Below, one piece after another: positions 1-5,999 of a stretch of DNA of 12,712 nt; position 1 is the stretch's first letter; every line of letters begins with the position of its first letter. The stretch lies in the NCBI GenBank assembly GCA_023247595.1, contig JAHFGF010000026.1:1-12712 (forward strand), read 5' to 3'. The notes beneath the pieces are model-generated. The model ran no database searches. It saw nothing but the letters and a program-made list of their open reading frames with translations, and had not been told where the DNA came from. The translations under genes were made by a program, and so were the position numbers. Source of the stretch: Candidatus Omnitrophota bacterium (GTDB taxonomy: Bacteria; Omnitrophota; Koll11; Zapsychrales; Fredricksoniimonadaceae).

Positions 1-353
1 TTTCCGTTTCCAACCAAAGATTTTCTGATCCGCTTGACGCTGTGTTCGATAAGCTTAATTTTTTTCTGCGCGCACAACAAACAAATCACTCCGCGAACAT
101 GTCCCAACAAGGAAGCTGTCGTCGGATGTTTGTGATGGGCGTACAATTTTTCCAAAACCAAAACATCCGGATTTTGAGCTGTAACAATTTTTTCAAGACC
201 GATATGAATTCTATGAATACGATATTCTATTAATTCATCGACGGAAGGTTCGATTGTTCCAGCTTCAAGAAGCTTGATTGATGATTGGGCTGAAACCTCA
301 ACCAATCCATACCCTGTTCTTCTCAAGCCGGGATCGACACCCAAAATTCTCAT
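1..353 (-). CDS. ruvC: Crossover junction endodeoxyribonuclease RuvC (N-terminal part, runs off the window)
   Basis: RuvC is the Holliday-junction resolvase that works with RuvAB in homologous recombination. The visible 117 residues begin MRILGVDPGLRRTGYG, the family's first strand, with the first catalytic aspartate at residue 7. The second acidic residue lies in VLVLEKLY (Glu68), and the family-typical GHVRGV and SLVGNG segments follow. The remaining catalytic aspartates would lie beyond the window edge. The ATG at 353 shares its A with the yebC stop codon (TAATG), so the two genes are very probably translationally coupled. A yebC-ruvC arrangement is common in bacteria and supports both calls. 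What is seen is incomplete only because of the window edge. Confidence 0.95.
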   Translation of the reverse strand, partial: MRILGVDPGLRRTGYGLVEVSAQSSIKLLEAGTIEPSVDELIEYRIHRIHIGLEKIVTAQNPDVLVLEKLYAHHKHPTTASLLGHVRGVICLLCAQKKIKLIEHSVKRIRKSLVGNG

Positions 354-1105
354 TAACCTTCCGAGGCCTTTGCCATGTCTTCTTCCGAGATATCAAAATT
401 CGCGTGAACCGCTTGAACGTCTTCATGATCTTCAAGGGCTTCCATTAACTCAAGCACGTTCTTGACGTCATTGCCCGTCACTTTAACCGTTGAAGTTGGA
501 AGCATCGTGACTTCTGCCGTCTGAGTTTCAATATTTTTCGCGACAACCGCTGCTTTCACTTTTTCAAATACAGTAGGATCGCATGTGATCTCAAATGCAT
601 CACCTTCCAATTTACAATCTTCAGCGCCCGTTTCGAGAGCAATTTCTGTAAGAACGTCTTCACTGGATTTTGTTTTATCAATTGAAATATATCCCTTTTT
701 TGTAAACATAAACGCAGTTGAACCTGCGCCAGCCATGCTTCCGCCTTTTTTATTAAGTAGATTACGGATTTCAGCTGTTGTACGGTTCTTGTTGTCCGTC
801 AGACCTTCAATGAGCATGGCAACTCCACCAGGGGCATAAGCATCAAACACTACGGCTTCGTAAACAACGCCTGGAAGTTCTCCTGTTCCTTTTTTAATAG
901 CATTCTCGACGTTACTCGCCGGCATGTTCACACCGCGGGCGCGGGCAACAGCAGCTCTTAAACGAATATTAGTTTCAACATTTCCACCGCCGTCTTTTGC
1001 CGCTGCTGTAATTTCTTTACTGACCTTTGTAAATACCGCGCCTCTCTTTGCGTCTTCAGCGCCTTTTTTATGTTTAATTTTTGCCCATTTTGAATGACCT
1101 GACAT
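353..1105 (-). CDS. yebC: YebC/PmpR-family protein (TACO1 homologue)
   Basis: This 250-aa protein has the standard family length. It begins with the diagnostic MSGHSKWAKIKHKKG and continues through KRGAVFTKVSKEI, PASNVENAIKKGTGE, YEAVVFDAYAPGGVAM, DNKNRTTAEIRN and the glycine-rich GGSMAGAGSTAFMF. The family was long annotated as DNA-binding transcriptional regulators. More recent work on bacterial YebC and mitochondrial TACO1 links it to translation of proline-rich stretches, so the name does not settle the role. The ATG at 1105 is chosen over an upstream start near 1150 because the family N-terminus begins here and a GGAGG ribosome site (1112-1116) lies 6 nt upstream. The longer frame would add 15 unrelated residues. 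The last base of the stop codon is the first base of ruvC. The gene begins about 50 nt after the rnpB terminator. I found no convincing promoter in that gap. Confidence 0.96.
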   Translation of the reverse strand: MSGHSKWAKIKHKKGAEDAKRGAVFTKVSKEITAAAKDGGGNVETNIRLRAAVARARGVNMPASNVENAIKKGTGELPGVVYEAVVFDAYAPGGVAMLIEGLTDNKNRTTAEIRNLLNKKGGSMAGAGSTAFMFTKKGYISIDKTKSSEDVLTEIALETGAEDCKLEGDAFEITCDPTVFEKVKAAVVAKNIETQTAEVTMLPTSTVKVTGNDVKNVLELMEALEDHEDVQAVHANFDISEEDMAKASEG

Positions 1106-1155
1106 GATTAACCTCCACGTTAATAAAATGAAATATTTAAATGATGGCACGCATT

Positions 1156-1205
1156 AAAAACGGATTTCACGGATCAACGTAACAACAGCCATCTGTGTCA
1201 TCCGT
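1156..1205 (-). terminator. Intrinsic terminator of rnpB
   Basis: In the transcript, ACGGAT (1205-1200) pairs with ATCCGT (1165-1160). A two-by-two internal loop follows, then CACAGAT (1197-1191) pairs with ATCCGTG (1174-1168) with one mismatch, closed by a 16-nt loop. The hairpin is followed directly by five U residues (1160-1156). It lies 24 nt past the 3' strand of RNase P helix P1. It would separate rnpB from yebC. Confidence 0.7.
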
Positions 1206-1216
1206 TATGAATCCGT
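1160..1216. repeat. Array of ATCCGT/ACGGAT hexamers in both orientations
   Basis: On the plus strand ACGGAT occurs at 1160 and 1169, and ATCTGT, ATCCGT and ATCCGT at 1191, 1200 and 1211. Spacing is 9-11 bases and the two halves are inverted relative to each other. Part of the array forms the rnpB terminator. It resembles the intergenic ATCCGTG-type repeats I recall from various bacterial genomes. Whether it is a dispersed family here cannot be told from one copy. Confidence 0.5.
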
Positions 1217-1228
1217 GTCATCATATTT

Positions 1229-1803
1229 AAAACAGGTCAATAAGCCGAGTTTTGTAGCTGCCTGGCTCTCTTGCCGGAACATTTCCTAAAAGGCAGTGTC
1301 CTGGAACCAAAGCCAAACAGTGTGACCATTCGACTAACTTTCAAGATTACTCTCCCCTCATCCGTCGAAACGGATTCGGGATCCCTAGCCTCAAAATTTC
1401 TAATTTTGAGGCGGGATGAAACTCTTGCAGCCTACCCGAAGATACATGCGATGCGGATCACATCGTGTAACCGTTGCCGGTTACGTCTCTTCCTATTTGG
1501 CATTGCTCCATGCAGAGATTGCTCGTTTCACTCTTATTAGCGTCTAGGTTGAACGGTTAACGTTTAGGAATTTCTCCCTATACGCCAAACGTTGCACGCT
1601 TAAACACTAACAAGCATCGTCACTGTAGCTCTAATCCTTTTGTCAGGATAGTGCCCAGTATCAGTGGTCAGAAAAAATTCTGGTTACTGGTACCGGCCAC
1701 TGTCACTGACAACGTCCCGCATTACCGGGATGCATTATCCTTTGGAGCTCGGACTTTCCTCCCCGATGATAAAAGCATCAGGGCGGTCACCTTGACCTGT
1801 TTT
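1229..1803 (-). ncRNA. rnpB: RNase P RNA, type A, enlarged, 5' end inside the RNase HI gene
   Basis: This is the catalytic RNA of RNase P, which cuts the 5' leader from pre-tRNA. Conserved blocks appear in order on the minus strand: GAGGAAAGTCCGAGCTCC (1761-1744, J3/4-P4), GGAGCAATGCCAAATAGG (1509-1492), GGGTAGGCTGC (1437-1427, with the GGU that pairs with tRNA CCA at 1436-1434) and CTCGGCTTA (1249-1241). P1 is a perfect 12-bp helix, 1803-1792 with 1240-1229. P2 is GTGACC (1790-1785) with GGTCAC (1327-1322). P3 is 1783-1776 with 1768-1761. P4 pairs CCGAG with CTCGG where E. coli has CCGGG with CCCGG, a compensatory change. The span of about 575 nt exceeds the usual 350-400. The extra length lies mainly between 1426 and 1328 (P18 position) and between 1321 and 1255 (P19 position). 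A TATTTT box at 1816-1811 could be a weak internal -10, but there is no matching -35. The ends are inferred from P1. Confidence 0.95.
1360..1417 (-). other. Extra helices in the P18 region of RNase P RNA
   Basis: Two stable hairpins sit where E. coli RNase P RNA has one short P18. The first pairs 1412-1402 with 1398-1388 (11 bp, 3-nt loop), extended by GGGAT/ATCCC at 1417-1413 and 1385-1381. The second pairs ATCCGT (1375-1370) with ACGGAT (1365-1360) around a UUCG tetraloop, and is flanked by complementary C- and G-runs. Each arm is visible directly in the sequence. The assignment to P18 is inferred from its position between the GGGTAGGCTGC block and P2. Confidence 0.7.
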
Positions 1804-2196
1804 GACTTTTAAAATACCTTGCGCTAAACGATCCGCATCCTTATTCAACTCCCGCGGAATCCATTTAAATTCAATTTTGGTGAACCATTTCACAAGCACC
1901 ATGGCTTGTTCATACAACGGCTTGATTTGTTCTGCCTTGACTTTATACGTCCCACGGATTTGATTGAACATCAATTCACTATCCGTATGCAGACAAATAT
2001 TTTTAAATCCCAAAACTTGTGCTTCCTTAAGCGCTCTGAGCAGCGCTGAATATTCAGCAATATTATTTGTTGCAGGGCCAATAGCCTCTGAAATTTCTTT
2101 GATTACTTTTCCCTGATCTTTAATCACAATACCGATAGCCGCTTCACCCGGATTTCCTGAACATGCTCCGTCGGTAAAAATGTCGACAGCGCTCAT
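1735..2196 (-). CDS. RNase HI-family protein, 3' end shared with rnpB
   Basis: This 153-aa protein has a single RNase H domain, which hydrolyses the RNA strand of RNA:DNA hybrids. The catalytic acids are visible: Asp9 in FTDGACSGNPG, Glu48 in NNIAEYSALLRAL, Asp72 in HTDSEL and Asp122 in ELNKDADRLA. This resembles the short RNase HI-like group without the E. coli basic protrusion. The domain ends near residue 130. Residues 132-153 and the stop codon are encoded by sequence that is also the 5' end of RNase P RNA, so the tail (including GEESPSSKG) reads out P3 and J3/4. The ATG shares its A with the stop codon of the upstream zinc-ribbon gene (TGATG). Actinobacteria such as Mycobacterium tuberculosis also keep an RNase H protein next to a DUF164 zinc-ribbon gene with rnpB nearby, which supports a real functional link. 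I give no gene symbol because rnhA usually means the E. coli-type enzyme. Confidence 0.93.
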   Translation of the reverse strand: MSAVDIFTDGACSGNPGEAAIGIVIKDQGKVIKEISEAIGPATNNIAEYSALLRALKEAQVLGFKNICLHTDSELMFNQIRGTYKVKAEQIKPLYEQAMVLVKWFTKIEFKWIPRELNKDADRLAQGILKVKTGQGDRPDAFIIGEESPSSKG

Positions 2197-2924
2197 CAGA
2201 GACTTTCCTCAAGATACAGCATACGGGCGCACATATCACACGTAATGACTTGATCATGCATACGGATTTGATTCATCAACTGCTCCGTTACATTCATAAA
2301 ACAACCGCCGCAGGCGTGATTCTTAACCGCAACGATGGCTAATCCGTCCTTGTTCTGTAGAATCCGCTCATATCTTTTCAGATAGTCCGGATGCACGCCT
2401 GGAATTAACTGGTTGCGCTGCGATTCTAGAACCGTAATCCGATCTTTAATCACAGCCACTTCATCGTCGACTGTGTTCTTTTCCTGCAGATATCCCTTTT
2501 CCTGGACGGCAACATTAGCCTTTTCTAATTCAATCTTTTTTCGAACATCTTCAATATCATCAAATATAAGCAACATCTTTTCTTCAATGATGGATTTATC
2601 CGCTTTAAAATTTTCAATTTCATACAATTTGGCCTGGTACTCTTTATTCGTCTTAAGAAGGCCTAACGATTGGTCCCCCTTAACGATCAAATCTTCTTTT
2701 TGTTTCAGGTCTAATTCGTAATTCTTCAACTCCACCTGAACAACTTTTAGTTTTTCTTCCAGTTCTTTGAGGGTAGCTTTCTTTTGTTCAAATTTTTCTT
2801 TTAATTCTTCAATCCGGGCGGGCTTTTCTTCCAATTCGCGCTTGAACGCATAAATATCAACGTCGGACTTTTGCAGCTCAACCAATTTTTTTATTTGCTC
2901 TTTAATCGAAACGCTCGTCACCAT
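2196..2924 (-). CDS. Coiled-coil protein with C-terminal C4 zinc ribbon (DUF164 / zf-RING_7 family)
   Basis: This 242-aa protein is a long charged alpha-helical coiled coil (about residues 5-180) followed by a zinc ribbon. The four ligands are visible as CGGC (Cys205, Cys208) and CDMC (Cys229, Cys232). Family members include Helicobacter HP0958 and Chlamydia CT398, reported to bind sigma-54 and, for HP0958, flagellin mRNA. The general role is unsettled, and nucleic-acid binding here is an inference. The ATG at 2924 follows an AAGGA ribosome site (about 2930-2934) with normal spacing. The gene lies 59 nt downstream of tRNA-Val and overlaps the RNase HI gene by one base. Its placement between tRNAs, RNase H and RNase P RNA suggests an RNA-related job. 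Confidence 0.9.
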   Translation of the reverse strand: MVTSVSIKEQIKKLVELQKSDVDIYAFKRELEEKPARIEELKEKFEQKKATLKELEEKLKVVQVELKNYELDLKQKEDLIVKGDQSLGLLKTNKEYQAKLYEIENFKADKSIIEEKMLLIFDDIEDVRKKIELEKANVAVQEKGYLQEKNTVDDEVAVIKDRITVLESQRNQLIPGVHPDYLKRYERILQNKDGLAIVAVKNHACGGCFMNVTEQLMNQIRMHDQVITCDMCARMLYLEESL

Positions 2925-2983
2925 TGTTATCCTTTTTACGTTTGTTAAATCAACTTAAAATGTCATTTCAACATCATGAAATA

Positions 2984-3057
2984 TGGGCACAGAAGGAATT
3001 GAACCTTCGACCTCTGCCATGTGAGGGCAGCGCTCTAACCAACTGAGCTATGTGCCC
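2984..3057 (-). tRNA. tRNA-Val, anticodon CAC
   Basis: The gene forms a complete cloverleaf. The acceptor stem is GGGCACA with TGTGCCC, the D-arm is AGCTCAGTTGGTTAGAGC, the anticodon stem is CTGCC/GGCAG with loop CTCACAT (anticodon at 3023-3021), and the T-arm is GAAGG-TTCAATT-CCTTC. The discriminator base is A. The next bases are TAT, so CCA is not encoded and must be added by a tRNA nucleotidyltransferase. It lies between tRNA-Ile and the zinc-ribbon gene on the same strand, probably in one transcript. Confidence 0.96.
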
Positions 3058-3079
3058 AGGCATGAAAAGATCGTTAAAC

Positions 3080-3097
3080 CTGGGCCCACCAGGACTC
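3080..3097 (-). repeat. Partial copy of the tRNA-Ile 3' end in the tRNA spacer
   Basis: The 18 bases at 3080-3097 match 3178-3195 (3' acceptor strand and T-arm of tRNA-Ile) at 16 positions. Only the two central bases differ (CC for GG on the plus strand). The copies lie 98 bp apart in the same orientation. The rest of a tRNA is absent, so it looks like a remnant or an independent structured element, not a gene. Confidence 0.5.
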
Positions 3098-3109
3098 CCC
3101 CGTGGGGAT

Positions 3110-3150
3110 CCTCATCTTCCTTCTAATTCTAATTCGATGGAAAGATGAGG
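3110..3150 (-). other. Stem-loop between the two tRNAs
   Basis: CCTCATCTT at 3150-3142 on the transcript side pairs with AAGATGAGG at 3118-3110. Two further C-G pairs follow after a one-base bulge, around a loop of about 18 nt. No U-tract follows, so it does not look like an intrinsic terminator. A processing site or spacer structure is more likely. Confidence 0.4.
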
Positions 3151-3178
3151 AGAACCTGTTAGTTTCTCAGATGCAATC

Positions 3179-3252
3179 TGGGCCCAGGAGGACTCGAACC
3201 TCCGACCAAGAGATTATGAGTCTCCTGCTCTAACCGACTGAGCTATAGGCCC
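3179..3252 (-). tRNA. tRNA-Ile2, anticodon CAU (lysidine-modified type)
   Basis: The gene forms a full cloverleaf with acceptor stem GGGCCTA/TGGGCCC, D-arm AGCTCAGTCGGTTAGAGC, anticodon loop CTCATAA (anticodon at 3218-3216) and T-arm GGAGG-TTCGAGT-CCTCC. CAU can mean initiator Met, elongator Met or Ile2. The segments GACTCATAATC and TTGGTCG match the E. coli ileX/ileY type closely, so I call it the AUA-reading tRNA whose C34 is converted to lysidine by TilS. The discriminator is A and no CCA is encoded (GAT follows). It is the first gene after the promoter at 3370-3398. Confidence 0.9.
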
Positions 3253-3369
3253 GAACTTACCGTCTATCTGGGCTTCATTCAAAAAAATTATTCAAGAAAA
3301 ACTGTCAAAAACTGAACAATTTAAATAAATTACAGAAAATCACTCACATTGACAAAATAGAATGTAAAG
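3253..3369 (-). other. AT-rich leader of the tRNA-rnpB transcription unit
   Basis: This stretch lies between the start site predicted near 3363 and tRNA-Ile and contains no gene. It holds a second, weaker promoter-like pair, TTGTCA (3355-3350) and TAATTT (3332-3327) with 17-bp spacing, and a lone TTGACA (3308-3303) without a usable -10. RNase P would remove this leader from tRNA-Ile. Confidence 0.35.
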
Positions 3370-3398
3370 AGCATATCATAGAGACTTTTTATTTTCAA
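3370..3398 (-). promoter_or_regulatory. Sigma-70 promoter for the tRNA-Ile / tRNA-Val / zinc-ribbon / RNase HI / rnpB unit
   Basis: The -35 is TTGAAA (3398-3393) and the -10 is TATGCT (3375-3370), separated by exactly 17 bp. The predicted start is near 3363, about 110 nt before tRNA-Ile. It lies downstream of the stop of the exported-protein gene and is the best match in the gap. Confidence 0.55.
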
Positions 3399-3480
3399 CA
3401 AAATTTAAGGCGCTAAATGACCAAAAACTATGCCGCAGAAAGAAATGAAAGTTGTTCAAAATTAACAAGATGAAGGGAAT

Positions 3481-4305
3481 TTAACTTCTAGGAATGATTG
3501 CGACTTTAATGCGGTCATACGGCTGGACACCTCTGTATGCGATCGCATAAGTACAGGATATCCATAATTCCTGAGGCGTATCAAATCCATAAACTTTTAG
3601 AATTTTAGCAAGCGATGCGCCTGAATTTAAAACTCGATTTAAGTCTGGCGATCCTTGCGGCTCACCCCATTCGCTCTGTCCAATCTGGCAATACATTGAA
3701 TTTTCCCCTAAATCAGCCACTTGATAAGCCTTCTGCCCGACATTCTGTAAAATTGCCGTAATCGCAATGTCTTCATAAACACGGAAAGATTCTTTTTGCG
3801 CTTGTAATTTCAAACGAAAAGGCAGAAATTCCTGCTCCAAAACATTAAGCCTTTCCATATTGGATAAGACAATTTTATGATAATCAAACGAGGTTGACTC
3901 TCCCTTGCCAGGAGATTCAACAACAACTTTAAAACCTAAAAGCGGAAACTTGATCTCCTGTGTGGAAGCATCGGCCGGAACAAACACCTCGGTATCAAGC
4001 AGTGTGGGATTAATTGAAAGTTGATACGCGTATGAATCAACACCACTGGCGGATCCATGGGTATAAAAAACACGGTCAAATCCATTTGCATCCACACTGA
4101 TGACTGATTTTGAAAACCCTTCCAACTCGGGATAACCATTCCTTACTTTTAAAATCTCATCTACGATTGACTCAATAGCCGCATTGTATTGACTTTGAAT
4201 AGCCCTAGCAGTCTCTTCATCAGACCTCAAAGGAGGGCAAGCCATGAATCCGAATATGGCCAGCATACAAACAACTTTTATAAGTTTGGCTGAATTAAAC
4301 ATCAT
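3481..4305 (-). CDS. Unrecognised exported protein or lipoprotein
   Basis: I do not recognise the family. From the ATG at 4305 the product has 274 aa. A positively charged start (MMFNSAKLIK) is followed by a hydrophobic stretch (VVCMLAIFGFMA) ending at Cys23. The residues before Cys23 (FMAC) are a poor lipobox, so it may be a lipoprotein or cleaved by signal peptidase I. The mature part is soluble and has no further membrane segment. The second half (from about EQEFLPFRLKLQ) alternates like a beta-sandwich and could mediate contacts, but that is inference. The frame stays open back to a GTG at 4359, but that stretch is the rpoD terminator hairpin. The ATG at 4305 has a GGA element 6 nt upstream, so I prefer it. 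An ATG at 4314 is an alternative. The gene lies 16 nt after the hairpin, leaving little room for its own promoter. Confidence 0.75.
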   Translation of the reverse strand: MMFNSAKLIKVVCMLAIFGFMACPPLRSDEETARAIQSQYNAAIESIVDEILKVRNGYPELEGFSKSVISVDANGFDRVFYTHGSASGVDSYAYQLSINPTLLDTEVFVPADASTQEIKFPLLGFKVVVESPGKGESTSFDYHKIVLSNMERLNVLEQEFLPFRLKLQAQKESFRVYEDIAITAILQNVGQKAYQVADLGENSMYCQIGQSEWGEPQGSPDLNRVLNSGASLAKILKVYGFDTPQELWISCTYAIAYRGVQPYDRIKVAIIPRS

Positions 4306-4320
4306 TATTTCCATAAAATT

Positions 4321-4354
4321 AAAGGTCTGCCGATTTATAAACCGGCAGACCTTT
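4321..4354 (-). terminator. Hairpin terminator or attenuator after rpoD
   Basis: This is a perfect 12-bp stem, AAAGGTCTGCCG with CGGCAGACCTTT (4354-4343 with 4332-4321), around a 10-nt AT-rich loop. It lies 24 nt past the rpoD stop. The RNA then reads UUUAAUUUUAU, a moderate U-tract. Because the next gene starts 16 nt later in the same direction, it may act as a leaky terminator that lowers downstream expression. Confidence 0.75.
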
Positions 4355-4378
4355 ATCACTTTTTAAGTGGGTTCAAAA

Positions 4379-5971
4379 TTAACTAGTGTAATCCGCATCT
4401 TTACCCGCCATATCCAGAAACATCTTGATCCGACGAGATCGCGTTGGATGTCTTAGCTTTCGTAAAGCCTTGGATTCTATTTGACGGACACGTTCACGGG
4501 TCACATTAAATTCAGCCCCGACCTCTTCCAAAGTTCTGCTGGTTCCGTCATGAATTCCGAAACGCAGTTCCAGTATTTTTCTTTCCCGTTCATCAAGCGT
4601 CTGAAGAACAGCTGTGATTTCTTCTTTCAGCATGGAATGCAGAGTCGCATTTGCCGGAGAAACCGCCTTTTTATCTTCGATGAAGTCACCAAAATGCGTG
4701 TCTCCTTCATCACCAATAGGCGTCTGCAAAGAAATAGGAACTTGAGAAATCTTGAGGATTTCTTTTACCTTCGAAACCGGAATGCGCATCTGTTTAGCAA
4801 TTTCCTGGGCCGAAGGTTCGCGTCCGTATTCCTGAACAAATAACCGTGACACGCGAATAATTTTATTAATCGTCTCCGTCATGTGCACGGGAATTCTAAT
4901 GGTCCTGGCCTGGTCGGCAATGGATCGTGTAATGGCCTGACGAATCCACCAAGTAGCATACGTTGAAAATTTATACCCGCGCTTATATTCGAATTTTTCA
5001 ACGGCGCGAATCAATCCCATGTTCCCTTCCTGGATAAGATCCAAGAACGACAGGCCGCGGTTGATGTATTTCTTGGCGATACTGACGACCAAACGAAGGT
5101 TGGCCTCGACTAACAATTTTTTGGCCTTGTTGAATTTAGCCTGGCGGATCTTGATGTCTTTGACTTGCGTCTTGACGCGCTCAATCGGCTCTTCCAATTC
5201 TCTGACAAACTGAGCAAGCTGCTTTTTAAGTTCCGCGGCATTAACCGGCTTTCTTTTAGCAGACAATGTCCGTTCAATGCGTTCAATATTTCTGGTCAGA
5301 TCATTAATTTTACCGACGACATCTTCATTAACCGATGAGGTTAACTTGAATTCCGCCAAAAGTTTAGCGCCGTTTTCAGATCCGACACGAGCATGACGAG
5401 CCTTAATTAAAATTTTACTTAAATCCTTAATAAGTTTCGGACGGCGCTCTAATTCATCTTTAATAACGTCTTCAACATTGATTTCTTCTTTAAGAACACC
5501 ATTGATGATCCCAATCGCTTCCTTACGGGCATAGGCTGTTCGATATAAACTTTCCGCGAAGCGATTTTCTGCTTCTTCAATACGTTTGGCTAAATTGATT
5601 TCTTCTTCTCTGGTGAGCAAAGGAATGGAACCCATTTGTTTGAGATACATTTTAACGGGGTCATCCAGCGGAATAAACTTATCGGAATAAATATCATCTT
5701 CTTTGTTTTCTTCACGAAGACGGCGCACTTGCTGCTCACGAGTTTCGGTATCGGATTCCTCTTCCGTCTCCTCGACGGCATCTTCCGATTCGATAACCTT
5801 GATATCTTTACCGTCTAAGATGTCAAAAACCTGATCAATTTCCTCTGAGGATTCAACCGTCTCAGACAATGATTGGTTAACTTCATCATAAGTTAGAAAT
5901 CCTTTTTTCTTTCCTAACGTGATGAGCTTATCAACGTCCTGCTGAAAATCTTTGTCTTTTTGCTCTTTCAT
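4379..5971 (-). CDS. rpoD: Primary sigma factor RpoD (sigma-70)
   Basis: This is the housekeeping sigma subunit that directs RNA polymerase to -10/-35 promoters. The 530-aa protein shows region 1.1 (about residues 5-60), an acidic linker (61-95), region 1.2 ([12 protein letters not shown], 103-114), a non-conserved insert (about 140-280), region 2 ([26 protein letters not shown] through [11 protein letters not shown], 291-347), region 3 (about 360-440) and region 4 with the -35-reading helix ([19 protein letters not shown], 481-499). The presence of region 1.1 and the full core marks it as primary sigma, not an alternative one. It has a GAGGAAATT ribosome site before the ATG at 5971. It is the last gene of the cvpA-dnaG-rpoD operon, 28 nt after dnaG, and ends just before a hairpin. 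The consensus-like promoters in this window match such a factor. Confidence 0.98.
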   Translation of the reverse strand: MKEQKDKDFQQDVDKLITLGKKKGFLTYDEVNQSLSETVESSEEIDQVFDILDGKDIKVIESEDAVEETEEESDTETREQQVRRLREENKEDDIYSDKFIPLDDPVKMYLKQMGSIPLLTREEEINLAKRIEEAENRFAESLYRTAYARKEAIGIINGVLKEEINVEDVIKDELERRPKLIKDLSKILIKARHARVGSENGAKLLAEFKLTSSVNEDVVGKINDLTRNIERIERTLSAKRKPVNAAELKKQLAQFVRELEEPIERVKTQVKDIKIRQAKFNKAKKLLVEANLRLVVSIAKKYINRGLSFLDLIQEGNMGLIRAVEKFEYKRGYKFSTYATWWIRQAITRSIADQARTIRIPVHMTETINKIIRVSRLFVQEYGREPSAQEIAKQMRIPVSKVKEILKISQVPISLQTPIGDEGDTHFGDFIEDKKAVSPANATLHSMLKEEITAVLQTLDERERKILELRFGIHDGTSRTLEEVGAEFNVTRERVRQIESKALRKLRHPTRSRRIKMFLDMAGKDADYTS

Positions 5972-5999
5972 AATTTCCTCAGTTTAGGATTAATACTCA

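Noticed and set aside
1271..1540. Open frame of 89 codons on the plus strand opposite rnpB
   Set aside because: It lies antisense to the highly conserved RNase P RNA, has no ribosome site or recognisable protein pattern, and its reading follows from the RNA structure.
1811..1816. TATTTT as a dedicated rnpB promoter -10 within the RNase HI gene
   Set aside because: The position would suit a start at about 1804, but no -35 is found at 16-18 bp; noted only within the rnpB entry.
4306..4359. Upstream GTG start for the exported-protein gene
   Set aside because: The extra residues would be encoded by the rpoD terminator hairpin and would push the signal peptide away from the N-terminus.
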